NCBI RefSeq assembly: GCF_900102025.1
Contig: NZ_FNAU01000002.1
Span: 1-64,000 of the forward strand
Length of the DNA stretch: 64,000 bases
From: Actinobaculum suis
GTDB lineage: Bacteria; Actinomycetota; Actinomycetes; Actinomycetales; Actinomycetaceae
Direction: 5' to 3'
Shown: one piece after another, positions 18,355 to 27,087 of the stretch
How positions within the stretch are numbered: position 1 is the first letter of the stretch
How the letters are laid out: each line of letters begins with the position of its first letter
Notes under the pieces: generated by a model
The model's input: the letters and a program-made list of their open reading frames with translations, nothing else
The model's database searches: none
Told to the model about the DNA's origin: nothing
Translations under genes and position numbers: made by a program

Positions 18355-21147
18355 ATGCGGACTTATACCCTTGGGGAATTCTCAACAATGGATGTGGAAA
18401 AGATTTACGACCACTTCGGGGTAGATGAATCTGGCGTCACCACCCCGCAGGTCGAACCACTCAGAAAGGAATTCGGGAGCAACACTTTCAGTTCCCAACG
18501 CGGCCCCTCCCTATGGAAACTCATTCGCGAGTCCTATTGCGGCCCGTTTTCGATCATTCTCTTCGTCCTCGCTATCATCACATTCCTAACCGATTTCGTA
18601 TATGCGCCGGCAGGAGAGAAAGACTTTTCTTCGCCCCTGATCATCCTGATTATCCTGATCATTTCGGGGACGATCTCACTAGTACAATCCGTACGCTCCC
18701 ATAAAGCAACCGCGGAACTAGAAAAACTGGTCCACGTGACCGCAGCCGTCTATCGCGATGGCGAATACCGCGAAATCCCCACCGAAGAAATCGTGTGCGG
18801 AGATCGCGTCAAACTCGCCGCGGGAGACATCATCCCCGCCGATATGCGACTCATCCACACCAAAGACCTCTTCGTCTCCGAATCGGCACTAACCGGCGAA
18901 TCCTACCCGGTAGAAAAAGTAGCCGAACCACGGCGAAGCAAAATACGGCGTAGCCGGAATAAACTGTCAGCGAGCGTGGGCGGCCAAAACCCGGCCGAAA
19001 CCGAGGCACTAGCCAGCCCCGATACCGCTTCCCAGCCAGCGAATAATTCCGGCGCCGATCACCAGGCTCACGCATCCAGTGCCGACCAGCCGGCTAATAA
19101 TTCCGGCGCTGACCAGCCGGAAAACATTGCCTATATGGCATCGAATATTGTTTCGGGCGCGGGTATCGGCGTCGTCGTTCGAACTGGAGAAAACACGGAA
19201 TTTGGGGACATCGCTTCCCGGCTTTCCGGACACTCAGAACCCACCGCCTTCGATATTGGCCTGGACAAAACTTCGCGCCTGCTGGTTAGGTTCATGCTGA
19301 TAATGACCCCCGCGGTATTGCTCGTAAACGGGCTCTCCAAAGGGAATTGGACCGATGCCTTTATTTTCGCGGTTTCAGTGGCCGTCGGACTCACTCCGCA
19401 ACTGTTGCCGATGGTGGTTACCACGAACCTCGTGAAAGGTTCCGCAACCCTCGCCCGGCGAGGAACGATCGTGCGCAACCTGAATGCCATACAAAACTTT
19501 GGCGCCATGGACATACTTTGTACCGACAAAACCGGCACCCTCACGCAAGATGAGATCGTTCTAGAACGGCACCTGAACTGCCACGGGGAAGAGGACCCAC
19601 GCGTACTCCGCTACGCCTACCTCAACTCCTACTACCAGACCGGGCTAAAGAACCTGCTGGACAAAGCGGTAATCCGTGCCGCGGAAGATGAGCTAAACAT
19701 CGACCGCCGCAAATACACCAAAGTTGACGAAGTCCCCTTCGACTTCAACCGGCGGCGCATGTCCGTAGTTATGCGTGATGAGGCCGGCCGGACCGAACTT
19801 ATTACGAAGGGTGCGGCGGAAGAAATGCTGGCCATTTCCTCCTTTGTGGAACTGGACGGGCAAGTCAAACCGCTTACGGAAGGCATCCGGCAAATGGTGC
19901 AGGCAAAAGTACGCCGGCTAAATGAAGACGGAATGCGTGTGCTCGTGCTGGCACGGAAAGACAATCCGCCGCGGGCCGAGGAATTTCAGCTTTCTGATGA
20001 GAGGGATATGGTGCTCATCGGGTATCTGGCTTTCCTCGATCCGCCAAAGAAATCCGCGGAAGCAGCGATCGCGGCCCTGCACGAAGCAAACATTGAAGTA
20101 AAAGTGGTTACCGGAGACAATCTCGAGGTCACCCGTACAGTTTGCCGCCAAGTAGGTATCCATGACCAGCGGATCATTTCCGGGGAAGAACTGGCCGCGT
20201 TGCCGCGTTCCGAATGGGCGGAAGCGGTAGAAAAGCACAATATTTTCGTGAAAATTTCTCCCGGCCAGAAAGCCGATATTGTGGAGCAACTGCGCGAAAA
20301 TGGCCATGTAACCGGCTTCCTAGGGGATGGTATTAACGACTCTCCGGCACTAGCTAAAGCCGATATCGGCATTTCCGTAGACACCGCGGTAGACATTGCA
20401 AAAGAATCCGCAGATATTATTTTGCTGGAAAAGGATCTTACAATCCTGGAACGTGGCGTACTTTCCGGCCGGGAAATCTTCGGCAACATTATGAAGTACA
20501 TCAAGATCTCGGTTTCTTCCAATTTCGGAAACGTATTTTCGATCTTGGTAGCCTCCCTGTTCTTGCCTTTCCTACCGATGTTGCCAACCCAGATTCTGGT
20601 GCTCAACCTGATTTACGATATTTCGTGCATGTCAATCCCTTGGGATCGCATGGACCGCGAATACTTGGCGCACCCAAAACGTTGGGACGCTTCGGATATC
20701 AAGAATTTCATGGTTTATTTCGGGCCGGTCAGCTCGATTTTCGACTGCATTACTTTTGCCGTCCTATACTTCCTGATCTGCCCGGCAATCATGGGAATGC
20801 CCTTCGGCCAAGCCGCCGGCACGCCCGCAGAACTCGGTTTCGAATCCCTATTCCACACGGGCTGGTTTATCGTCTCGCTGTGGACGCAAACCTTCGTGCT
20901 GTGGACCTTGCGCACCGAAAAGCTGCCGTTCATTCATTCCTGGCCATCTTTCACAATGTCCGTTATTACCTGCTTGGGAGTAGCCTTCGGCACCGCCCTG
21001 CCCTACACGGCGCTCGGCAACTACTTCAAGCTTTCCCCGCTGCCCGGTTTCTACTACTGGTTGCTAGCCGCCGTACTCGTCGGCTACTTCGTGTTGGTTT
21101 CCTTAATGAAACCCGCGTACGTGCGTAAACACGGCAAACTCTTGTAG
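18355..21147 (+). CDS. mgtA: MgtA-type Mg2+ P-type ATPase
   Basis: P3B-type ATPase that imports Mg2+. Seen in the 930-residue protein: an N-terminal domain, first membrane pair (about 65-112), actuator TGES (180-183), phosphorylation site DKTGTLT with D391, the hinge GDGINDSPA, and a C-terminal membrane domain of six segments. An extra stretch of about 65 residues (about 189-257, encoded near 18919-19125) interrupts the actuator domain after GESYPVEK. It is Ser/Ala/Asn/Asp-rich and repeats QPANNSGAD twice. E. coli MgtA has only a short loop there. AAGGAGGAACC before the ATG is a strong ribosome site. It stands alone between two terminators. Confidence 0.93.
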   Translation: MRTYTLGEFSTMDVEKIYDHFGVDESGVTTPQVEPLRKEFGSNTFSSQRGPSLWKLIRESYCGPFSIILFVLAIITFLTDFVYAPAGEKDFSSPLIILIILIISGTISLVQSVRSHKATAELEKLVHVTAAVYRDGEYREIPTEEIVCGDRVKLAAGDIIPADMRLIHTKDLFVSESALTGESYPVEKVAEPRRSKIRRSRNKLSASVGGQNPAETEALASPDTASQPANNSGADHQAHASSADQPANNSGADQPENIAYMASNIVSGAGIGVVVRTGENTEFGDIASRLSGHSEPTAFDIGLDKTSRLLVRFMLIMTPAVLLVNGLSKGNWTDAFIFAVSVAVGLTPQLLPMVVTTNLVKGSATLARRGTIVRNLNAIQNFGAMDILCTDKTGTLTQDEIVLERHLNCHGEEDPRVLRYAYLNSYYQTGLKNLLDKAVIRAAEDELNIDRRKYTKVDEVPFDFNRRRMSVVMRDEAGRTELITKGAAEEMLAISSFVELDGQVKPLTEGIRQMVQAKVRRLNEDGMRVLVLARKDNPPRAEEFQLSDERDMVLIGYLAFLDPPKKSAEAAIAALHEANIEVKVVTGDNLEVTRTVCRQVGIHDQRIISGEELAALPRSEWAEAVEKHNIFVKISPGQKADIVEQLRENGHVTGFLGDGINDSPALAKADIGISVDTAVDIAKESADIILLEKDLTILERGVLSGREIFGNIMKYIKISVSSNFGNVFSILVASLFLPFLPMLPTQILVLNLIYDISCMSIPWDRMDREYLAHPKRWDASDIKNFMVYFGPVSSIFDCITFAVLYFLICPAIMGMPFGQAAGTPAELGFESLFHTGWFIVSLWTQTFVLWTLRTEKLPFIHSWPSFTMSVITCLGVAFGTALPYTALGNYFKLSPLPGFYYWLLAAVLVGYFVLVSLMKPAYVRKHGKLL

Positions 21148-21168
21148 ATAGGCATTTCCGGGGTTTTA

Positions 21169-21220
21169 GGTACCGGCTTGGTCTGTGGAAACACAGTCCG
21201 GGCCGGTACCTTTTGTTTTT
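21169..21220 (+). terminator. Rho-independent terminator of mgtA
   Basis: Stem GGTACCGGC (21169-21177) with GCCGGTACC (21202-21210), with an inner CTGTG/CACAG pairing, followed by TTTTGTTTTT. Confidence 0.88.
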
Positions 21221-21386
21221 CTAGCCACTACCCACCGGCGCTTTCGCATAAAAACTGCCGACGCCGTCGCCGCCGCCGATCCTTTCGCTTTACGCCCGCG
21301 TCGCGGCGTCGCGGCGCTGAAACCGCCACCGTCACTTTGTGCAGATGCTGATGCTGATGCCGGTGGCCTCGCGGCGCCTCGTTTTG

Positions 21387-22250
21387 TTAGACGGCCCCGC
21401 GCGAGATGAGTGCGTCTCCGGTCATTTCGGCGCGGCGGAAAACTTTCACCACGAGGGCGACGCCGAACGGCACCAGCGACCGTGATCCGCGCGCGTTCTG
21501 TGCTTCGCGTATTTTGCGGATTTCTGCCAGGGCGATTGGGATCATGCGCATGGCCACGAGCAAGGTTATGCGCACCCGATCCACATCAAACCGGCGCAAC
21601 CTGGCTAGCGGCCGCACGTACCACAGGGCACCTTCCACTAGATCAAGACTTCTGGTAGTCGCATTCACCCAGGTGGCGAGCAGAATAACCGCGGCCAAAC
21701 GAGCCGCCAAAACATGGGTTTCGGCAAGCGTTGCGCCGAATTCCCGCGCTCCTTCCGCGCCCCCATTCGCCCGCCCGGTTATTAGCAGCGGCATCAACCG
21801 CCCCGCGTACGCGCAAGCAATAATAATTGCCAGTAAAACCAGGCCTTTGCGGAGCCGCGCCCACAGTTCCCGCCGGGATTCCCGCCTGCCCGCCACTGCC
21901 TGGGCTTTCCTGTTCGCCGTGGCGGCTGCCGGCGTTGATGTTCTTGCCGGTGCCCGCGCACCGCCCTGCCTCGGCCCGGCCCCAGGCTGTCCCCCGGCGC
22001 TACCCTGACCCGACCCGGCCTCGAGCTGTGCCCGCCCCGCCACCAGCGGAAACACCGGGGCCAAAGTTGTAGCGGCCCACAGCCCACTGACCAGACCAAA
22101 CACAATTACGGCCGGAAGCGGCGGCAATAACATGGCCAGTAATGAAACCACTGCCGTGAGGCCGATTACCCAGCTTGCCCGCCTCACCGCCGCCAGTTCC
22201 CGCGCTGCGGATCGTGCTGAACTGGCCGCTCCCCCGCTAGCATTCGCCAC
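21387..22250 (-). CDS. ECF transporter T component (BioN/EcfT-like)
   Basis: Membrane coupling subunit of an energy-coupling-factor importer. The 287-residue protein has several hydrophobic segments (about 28-72, 138-160, 180-200) and the EcfT-type cytoplasmic coupling helices near the C-terminus (MRMIPIALAEIRKIREAQNARGSRS, which carries the conserved Ala-Arg-Gly pattern). A Gly/Ala/Gln-rich loop at about 85-120 is longer than usual. It overlaps the ATPase gene by its start codon and is the last gene of bioY-ecfA-ecfT. The biotin role comes from the bioY neighbour. The stretch 21221-21386 downstream holds GATGCTGATGCTGATGC repeats but no gene. Confidence 0.85.
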   Translation of the reverse strand: MANASGGAASSARSAARELAAVRRASWVIGLTAVVSLLAMLLPPLPAVIVFGLVSGLWAATTLAPVFPLVAGRAQLEAGSGQGSAGGQPGAGPRQGGARAPARTSTPAAATANRKAQAVAGRRESRRELWARLRKGLVLLAIIIACAYAGRLMPLLITGRANGGAEGAREFGATLAETHVLAARLAAVILLATWVNATTRSLDLVEGALWYVRPLARLRRFDVDRVRITLLVAMRMIPIALAEIRKIREAQNARGSRSLVPFGVALVVKVFRRAEMTGDALISRGAV

Positions 22251-22930
22251 TACGCCACCTCATTCACGTAGTAATCGACGGCCCGTGCAGGTTCGGCGTC
22301 GTACACGATCTGCCCGGAATTGACCACAAAAACACGTTCGCACACATCCAGCAAATCGAGTTGGTGGGTGGCGAGCACGAAATTTTGGGTGAGAGAACCG
22401 AGAAGTTCCCGGAAATGGCGACGATTGCGCAGGTCAAGCAGCGTGGTGGGTTCGTCGAAGACGATCGTGTGCGGGTCGGTGGCGAGCACCGCCGCGAGCG
22501 CGAGTAGTTGTTTTTCGCCGCCGGAAAGTGTGTGGCAGAGGCGGTCGCGCAAATGGGTGATGCCGAGCCGCTCCAAGATTTGCAGGGCGCGCGGGGTGCG
22601 TTCGCTGCGCGGCAGGTCACGCAGGGAAAATTCGACGTCTTCTAGCACGGTGGGGAGCAGGATTTGTGCGTCCGGTTCGGAAAAAAGCATCGCTACTCCG
22701 CCGCGTGTGCCGGTTTCTTGGCTCGCTTGGTTGGCGCTTACCGTTACCGTGCCGACGCCGGGTTTCACGATTCCGGCAAGTAGGCGGCAAAGTGTGGATT
22801 TGCCGGAACCATTCGGGCCGATTATGCCGATTCGGCGCGCTTCGGAACGCAAACTAAGCGGGCCCAGAATGCGGGTTTCCGGGCTAGTTGATGAGCCGGC
22901 GAAAACTTCCACATTGCATAATTCGATCAT
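22250..22930 (-). CDS. ECF transporter ATPase (BioM/EcfA-like)
   Basis: ATP-binding subunit that powers the biotin importer. In the 226-residue protein: Walker A GPNGSGKST (about residues 37-45), Q-loop region, signature LSGGEKQ, Walker B TIVFDEP and a switch His (ATHQLD). The frame is open far upstream, but the ATG at 22930 is chosen because it begins the conserved MIELCNVEV and overlaps the bioY stop as ATGA. Confidence 0.92.
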   Translation of the reverse strand: MIELCNVEVFAGSSTSPETRILGPLSLRSEARRIGIIGPNGSGKSTLCRLLAGIVKPGVGTVTVSANQASQETGTRGGVAMLFSEPDAQILLPTVLEDVEFSLRDLPRSERTPRALQILERLGITHLRDRLCHTLSGGEKQLLALAAVLATDPHTIVFDEPTTLLDLRNRRHFRELLGSLTQNFVLATHQLDLLDVCERVFVVNSGQIVYDAEPARAVDYYVNEVA

Positions 22931-23733
22931 TGTGCCTGCCCGTTCTCGTGTTTTTGACCGCTCCCATGTTTTTGGCCGCTCTCCTGGGCCTGCTTGTTCT
23001 CGTGTGCCAGCTTGCTCTCCTGGGCAAGTTTGCTCTCCTGCGCCAGCCCGCTTCCGTGTGCCAGCCTGCTTCTGGCCGACGTAGCCATAGGCGCGGGCGC
23101 GGCCAGCGCAGGTGCTTTTGCGGAACTTTGCTTCGCATTCTCGAAAAGATCTGGCATAACGCGGTGCACGCCGCGGGCAATCATGGCCGCGAGGACGGCT
23201 TTTACGGCGTCGAACGGAACAAAAATTCCGTTCGCAACAAAAGCCGCAACCCACTCCATGCGCAAGATTAGGACCATTCCCACGGTTCCCGTAACGTACA
23301 TAATTAGTACGCCCACCGCGCCGGCAAGGATGTACCACAGCAGTTCCCTGAAAGCCTCGCCGCGTTTTACTTGTTTCTCGCTTCGTGCGCGGGCTCGCGC
23401 GGCTACCCGGGCGCGTGCAAACTGTACGATAAGGCCCGTCACGTAAGCGGCGATTACGTATCCGACCAGGTAGCCGACGGTAGGGCCAGCGAAAACGCCG
23501 AGGCCACCGCGCCCGCCGGTGAGTACTGGCAGGCCGATCGCGGCGAGCACCAAGAGTAGAAGCACCGAAGCGGTACCGCGGCGCGGGCCCAGCAACATGC
23601 CGGCAAGAATCGGGCCGGCAGCCTGCAAGGTGATCGGAACGGGGATCATGGGTGCGGGAATCGGCGGCATAATGCCGAGGGCTGCGATTATGCCGGTCAT
23701 GGCCGCGGTTAGCGCGAGAGAGCGTGCATTCAT
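22927..23733 (-). CDS. bioY: BioY biotin-binding S component with a repetitive tail
   Basis: Substrate-binding membrane subunit for biotin uptake. Residues 1-200 have the BioY pattern (PMIPVPITLQAAGPILAGMLLGPRRG, then GGRGGLGVFAGPTVGYLVGY) with six membrane segments. From about residue 205 there is an extra hydrophilic tail rich in Gln, Glu, Lys, Ser and His with repeats of the type AQESKL and HGSGQK, not found in standard BioY (about 190-200 aa). The start ATG has no ribosome site but is preceded by TACCCT seven bases upstream, which fits a leaderless transcript. Confidence 0.93.
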   Translation of the reverse strand: MNARSLALTAAMTGIIAALGIMPPIPAPMIPVPITLQAAGPILAGMLLGPRRGTASVLLLLVLAAIGLPVLTGGRGGLGVFAGPTVGYLVGYVIAAYVTGLIVQFARARVAARARARSEKQVKRGEAFRELLWYILAGAVGVLIMYVTGTVGMVLILRMEWVAAFVANGIFVPFDAVKAVLAAMIARGVHRVMPDLFENAKQSSAKAPALAAPAPMATSARSRLAHGSGLAQESKLAQESKLAHENKQAQESGQKHGSGQKHENGQAQ

Positions 23734-23740
23734 GTGAACC

Positions 23741-23775
23741 AGGGTAGCCGGTGGAAAACATTGATTAATGTGTCA
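23741..23775 (-). promoter_or_regulatory. bioY promoter, probably leaderless, with an inverted repeat
   Basis: On the minus strand a -10-like TACCCT (23741-23746) lies 7 nt before the bioY ATG. Just upstream is the inverted repeat ACATT-GATT-AATGT (about 23759-23772), a possible operator. No known biotin-repressor consensus was matched. Confidence 0.4.
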
Positions 23776-23905
23776 CTCGTTATGGTAACGCCGAGCCTTC
23801 TGCGAAGTGTGTTACAGCCGAAGCGCACCACAGTTATATCTAGCCGCGCCTGTACATCGTCTTACGTACCAAATCGATGCGAGCATCTGTACTCCGCATC
23901 GCCAC

Positions 23906-24892
23906 TTAGTTTCCGGTGGAAGCTACGGTTTCGGTTCCCCTCTTTTCCAGGGTTTCCCTCTCTTCCCGGGTTTCTGTGGCATCGGCGGGCTTGCTGGGTG
24001 TGGTACCCGCGGGCTTGCCAGCTGCAGTAATGGCAGGCTTGCCGATGTGGCCGGCAAGGTATCCGCGCAGGCCATGCGGAGAGCAGACCCAAATAATAAG
24101 GAAGACCACGCCCTGCGCCACCACCACGGACGCTCCCGAAGGCAGGTCGAACCAGTAGGAAACATACAGCCCGCCCAGCGCGCACAAACAGGCGAACACC
24201 GGAGCGATCCACAGCATCCGCTGGATCTTCGAGGTCATGAGGAAGGCGGCCGCGCCCGGCACAATCACCAGCGCAATAATCAAAATCGCCCCCACTGCCT
24301 GCATTGCAGTTACCACGGTGAGCGCTAAACAGACCAGCAGTAACGCACCAATTGCCCTTGTGGATATCCCGATTGCCCGCAAATGGGTCCGGTCAAAGGC
24401 ATAAGCCGTAATATCGCGCCGCTTCACTAGCAGTAGCACGAGCGCGAGCGGCGCCAAAATCAGCACCTGCTTCATATCGGAATTCGTGATCCCCAGCAGA
24501 TCCCCGAAAATCACGTGGTTCAGATCCACATTTGAAGGGTTGATCTTGATGAGAATCAGCCCGAGCGCGAACATGGCAGTAAAAACTGCTCCCATCGACG
24601 CATCTTCTTTCACCCGGGAAGTCCCGCGCAACAGGAAAATGAAAAGCACCGCGACGATCGCCGCTGCCAAAGCCCCCACCGAAAACGGCACGCCCGCAAT
24701 ATAGGCAATTACCACACCCGGCAAAATCGCGTGCGAAAGCGCATCCCCCATTAGCGACCAGCCAATCAGAATGAGCCAACATGAAATCACCGCACACACC
24801 GCGGCCGCCACCAGCGTCACCGTGGCTCCGCGCACCATGAACGGATGCGTCCACATCTCCCCGAAAAGCCAATACAGGTTCTCCATGCTCAC
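23906..24892 (-). CDS. Metal ABC importer permease (Mn/Zn/Fe type)
   Basis: Membrane subunit of the ABC-3 family, which moves Mn2+, Zn2+ or Fe2+. The 328-residue protein has seven to nine hydrophobic segments, the family pattern GDALSHAILPGVVIAYIAG near residues 48-66, and the coupling region AYAFDRTHLRAIGIS. A hydrophilic tail after about residue 275 (Lys, Thr, Glu-rich) is an extension. It overlaps the ATPase gene by ATGA and is the last gene of the binding protein-ATPase-permease operon. Confidence 0.92.
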   Translation of the reverse strand: MSMENLYWLFGEMWTHPFMVRGATVTLVAAAVCAVISCWLILIGWSLMGDALSHAILPGVVIAYIAGVPFSVGALAAAIVAVLFIFLLRGTSRVKEDASMGAVFTAMFALGLILIKINPSNVDLNHVIFGDLLGITNSDMKQVLILAPLALVLLLVKRRDITAYAFDRTHLRAIGISTRAIGALLLVCLALTVVTAMQAVGAILIIALVIVPGAAAFLMTSKIQRMLWIAPVFACLCALGGLYVSYWFDLPSGASVVVAQGVVFLIIWVCSPHGLRGYLAGHIGKPAITAAGKPAGTTPSKPADATETREERETLEKRGTETVASTGN

Positions 24893-25650
24893 GCCTCCCT
24901 ACTTCCTTTCCGCCAGGCGGTAGTTTCACTAGGCGTCATGCCAAATGCCGGGCCTAAGTGTTCTGGTAGTAACGCTTCGGCCACATCGCCGTGGAAAATC
25001 ACGCGACGGTATAGCAACAGCGCCTCATGGCATAAGTTCGGAAGCTCATAGAGGTCGTGGGTGGCCACAAATACCGCCCGGCCATCCTGCACGAGCTCAT
25101 GCAAAATCCGGGTGATCATGAGCTCGGAAGGTTTATCCACACCCGCGAAAGGTTCATCGAGCAAAAGTAGGCGTGCTCCTTGTGCAATAGCCCGGGCAAT
25201 AAACACGCGTTTGCGTTGCCCGCCCGATAGGGAGCCGATCTGCCGATCCGCAAACTCGCTCATTTCTACGATTTGCAAAGCCTCGGCCACGGCCGCGGCA
25301 TCTTCGGGCCGGGTGCGGCGCAACGGCCCCATATACCCGTAGCGGCCCATGGTCACTACGTCCTTGACGGAAACGGGAAACATCCAGTCCACGCCTTCGT
25401 TTTGCGGCACATAGCCAACCAGGCTTGCTTTGCGTGCTTCCGGAGCGGGCCGGCCAAAAATCCGCACCTGCCCGGAATGACGCACCGCCCCCATAATTGA
25501 CTTCATGAGCGTAGATTTCCCGGAGCCATTCATGCCTACTAGCCCGCAAATCTTGCCGGCTTCAAGCTCAAAGCTCACGCCCGTCAGCGCTTGCACTCGC
25601 CCGTAGCTCGCCCGCACATCGCGGACCTCTAAGGCCTTCTCCTTCATCAA
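24889..25650 (-). CDS. Metal ABC importer ATPase
   Basis: ATP-binding subunit of the Mn/Zn-type importer. Walker A GMNGSGKST (about residues 38-46), signature LSGGQRKR, Walker B LLLLDEP and switch His (VATHDLYEL) are all present in 253 residues, the normal length. It starts with MMKEKALEVRDVRASYG. Second gene of the operon, 123 bp after the binding-protein gene. Confidence 0.94.
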   Translation of the reverse strand: MMKEKALEVRDVRASYGRVQALTGVSFELEAGKICGLVGMNGSGKSTLMKSIMGAVRHSGQVRIFGRPAPEARKASLVGYVPQNEGVDWMFPVSVKDVVTMGRYGYMGPLRRTRPEDAAAVAEALQIVEMSEFADRQIGSLSGGQRKRVFIARAIAQGARLLLLDEPFAGVDKPSELMITRILHELVQDGRAVFVATHDLYELPNLCHEALLLYRRVIFHGDVAEALLPEHLGPAFGMTPSETTAWRKGSREA

Positions 25651-25773
25651 CTCATCCCTACTCGAATAACGCTTTTCTGTGCCCTAGCCGCGCTGGTCAC
25701 TTCTCGCAGCCCGTTAACTTACTGGTAGTGGAATGCGCTTCCCGCGCTTATTACTTCTCGTGGCCCGTGCCCG
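25651..25773. repeat. Gap with duplicated end of the binding-protein gene
   Basis: Holds a 23-bp copy (25751-25773) of the last codons and stop of the upstream binding-protein gene (25774-25796), differing at one base, and a more decayed copy at 25697-25718. No separate gene. Confidence 0.85.
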
Positions 25774-26865
25774 TTACTTCTCGCGGCCCGTGCCCGGCGT
25801 TTTTTCGCCGCGCAAACCGGCGGTGATTAAATCGGCGTCGTACCGCAGAAGATCAAGGTAGGTAGGTACGGGACCATCGGTCTCAGACAATGAATCCACA
25901 TAAAGCAAACCGGCTACCGGGACGCCCGTATCTTCAGAAACGGAGGCCATTTTGTCATCAACCGTAGTTTCGCAGAACAGCGCCTTGACGCCCGAATCGC
26001 GTACGAAGTTCTCTAGATCGGCCTTCGCACGCGGGCTGGAACCACCCTCAGAATTGACTGCCCACAAGTACTTTTCGGTCAGGCCTTGGTCGCGCGCCAA
26101 ATAGCTAAAGGCACCCTCACAAGTCACCAAGGCACGCTGCTCGGGCGGCACCGTGGAAAGCTTTTCGTCCATTTCGGTGGAAATCTCACCGATTTTCTGC
26201 TTGTACTTTTCGCCGTTCTCCCGATAGGTATTCGCATTGTCCGGATCAAGCTTTACAAATGCCTTGACGATGTTATCCACATAGATTTTTCCGTTTGCGG
26301 GGCTCATCCACGCGTGCGGATTAGGGGCACCTGCGTAATCACCATCCCCAATCGGAATCGCTTCCACACCTTCCGAAAGCTCGGCTACTTCCGCCGGCGA
26401 GTTTTCCACATATTTATCGAACCAACGCTCTAACCCCAGGCCGTTGGTCAAGATTAGCTGCGCACCTTCCCCGCGCTTTATATCTTCCGGAGAGGGCTGG
26501 AAATCATGAATCTCCGCACCCGGTACGGTAATCGATTCCACACGTAACAAATCGCCGTCCACATTCCGGGCCATATCGGCAAGCACCGTAAACGAGGTCA
26601 AAACCAGCGGCCGGGAATCCTCCTTATCTCGGCTCGCGCCCATGTTTTTCGGGGAACACGCGGTGAGCGCGCTGGCGAGTACAGCGGCGAGTAAAGCCGC
26701 AATGATTGCTTTGATTTGCCTACGCAAAGTTATGCGCCAGGTTGTGCTGGTAGTTGTGCGCGTGGTCATGCGCGTGGTTGTGCTGCTAGTTGTGCGCGTG
26801 GTTGTACTGGTAGGTGTGCGCGTGGTGCTGGCTGCCTGAAAAGGAGTGCGTGAGTGTAATGCCAT
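25774..26865 (-). CDS. Metal-binding lipoprotein (MntA/ZnuA-like)
   Basis: Cluster A-I substrate-binding protein that hands Mn2+, Zn2+ or Fe2+ to the permease. The lipobox LTAC gives C70 as the lipidated Cys. Likely metal ligands are H119 (EIHDFQP), H183 (NPHAWMSP), a Glu in CEGAFSYL and an Asp in TTVDDKM. There is no His-rich zinc loop, which with the DtxR-like box favours Mn or Fe. The first 45 residues before the signal core are Thr/Arg-rich repeats (RTTTST type), unusual for a signal peptide. The ATG at 26865 is kept because a full promoter places the transcript start at it. The 3' end and stop are duplicated in tandem downstream. Confidence 0.9.
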   Translation of the reverse strand: MALHSRTPFQAASTTRTPTSTTTRTTSSTTTRMTTRTTTSTTWRITLRRQIKAIIAALLAAVLASALTACSPKNMGASRDKEDSRPLVLTSFTVLADMARNVDGDLLRVESITVPGAEIHDFQPSPEDIKRGEGAQLILTNGLGLERWFDKYVENSPAEVAELSEGVEAIPIGDGDYAGAPNPHAWMSPANGKIYVDNIVKAFVKLDPDNANTYRENGEKYKQKIGEISTEMDEKLSTVPPEQRALVTCEGAFSYLARDQGLTEKYLWAVNSEGGSSPRAKADLENFVRDSGVKALFCETTVDDKMASVSEDTGVPVAGLLYVDSLSETDGPVPTYLDLLRYDADLITAGLRGEKTPGTGREK

Positions 26866-26872
26866 GCGCGGA

Positions 26873-26901
26873 ACTATAGTTCGCCTTACCTAAGTATTCA
26901 A
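26873..26901 (-). promoter_or_regulatory. Leaderless promoter with DtxR/MntR-like box
   Basis: On the minus strand: -35 TTGAAT (26896-26901), a 17-bp spacer and -10 TATAGT (26873-26878), which ends 7 nt before the ATG. Overlapping the spacer and -10 is TTAGGTAAGGCGAACTATA (26875-26893). It matches 14 of 19 positions of the DtxR/IdeR consensus TTAGGTTAGGCTAACCTAA. Repression by a metal-loaded DtxR-family regulator is inferred. Confidence 0.7.
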
Positions 26902-27074
26902 TTACGGGTGCCCGAAATTTTCCACAGGCCACATTCGGAAGGCTAGGTTGAGGTGGGCGCGCCGCCTTTCACCCCATCAGCAGGCGGCAGATGGGAAAGC
27001 CTCAGTTGCAGTGGGCGCGGGCGACGGCGTCGCCGGAAACTGAAGCTAATGCAACTAACAAAACCTGACACCGG

Positions 27075-27080
27075 TACGCT
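27075..27080 (+). promoter_or_regulatory. -10-like hexamer TACGCT, possible leaderless start
   Basis: TACGCT fits the TANNNT form and lies 7 nt before the ATG at 27088. The purine-rich AAGGAG is only 1 nt from the ATG, too close to act as a normal ribosome site. Confidence 0.35.
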
Positions 27081-27087
27081 AAGGAGT

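Noticed and set aside
22930-23761. The ATPase frame extended to 503 aa at its N-terminus
   Set aside because: The extra part overlaps bioY in another frame. The ATPase domain starts at MIELCNVEV with an ATGA overlap.
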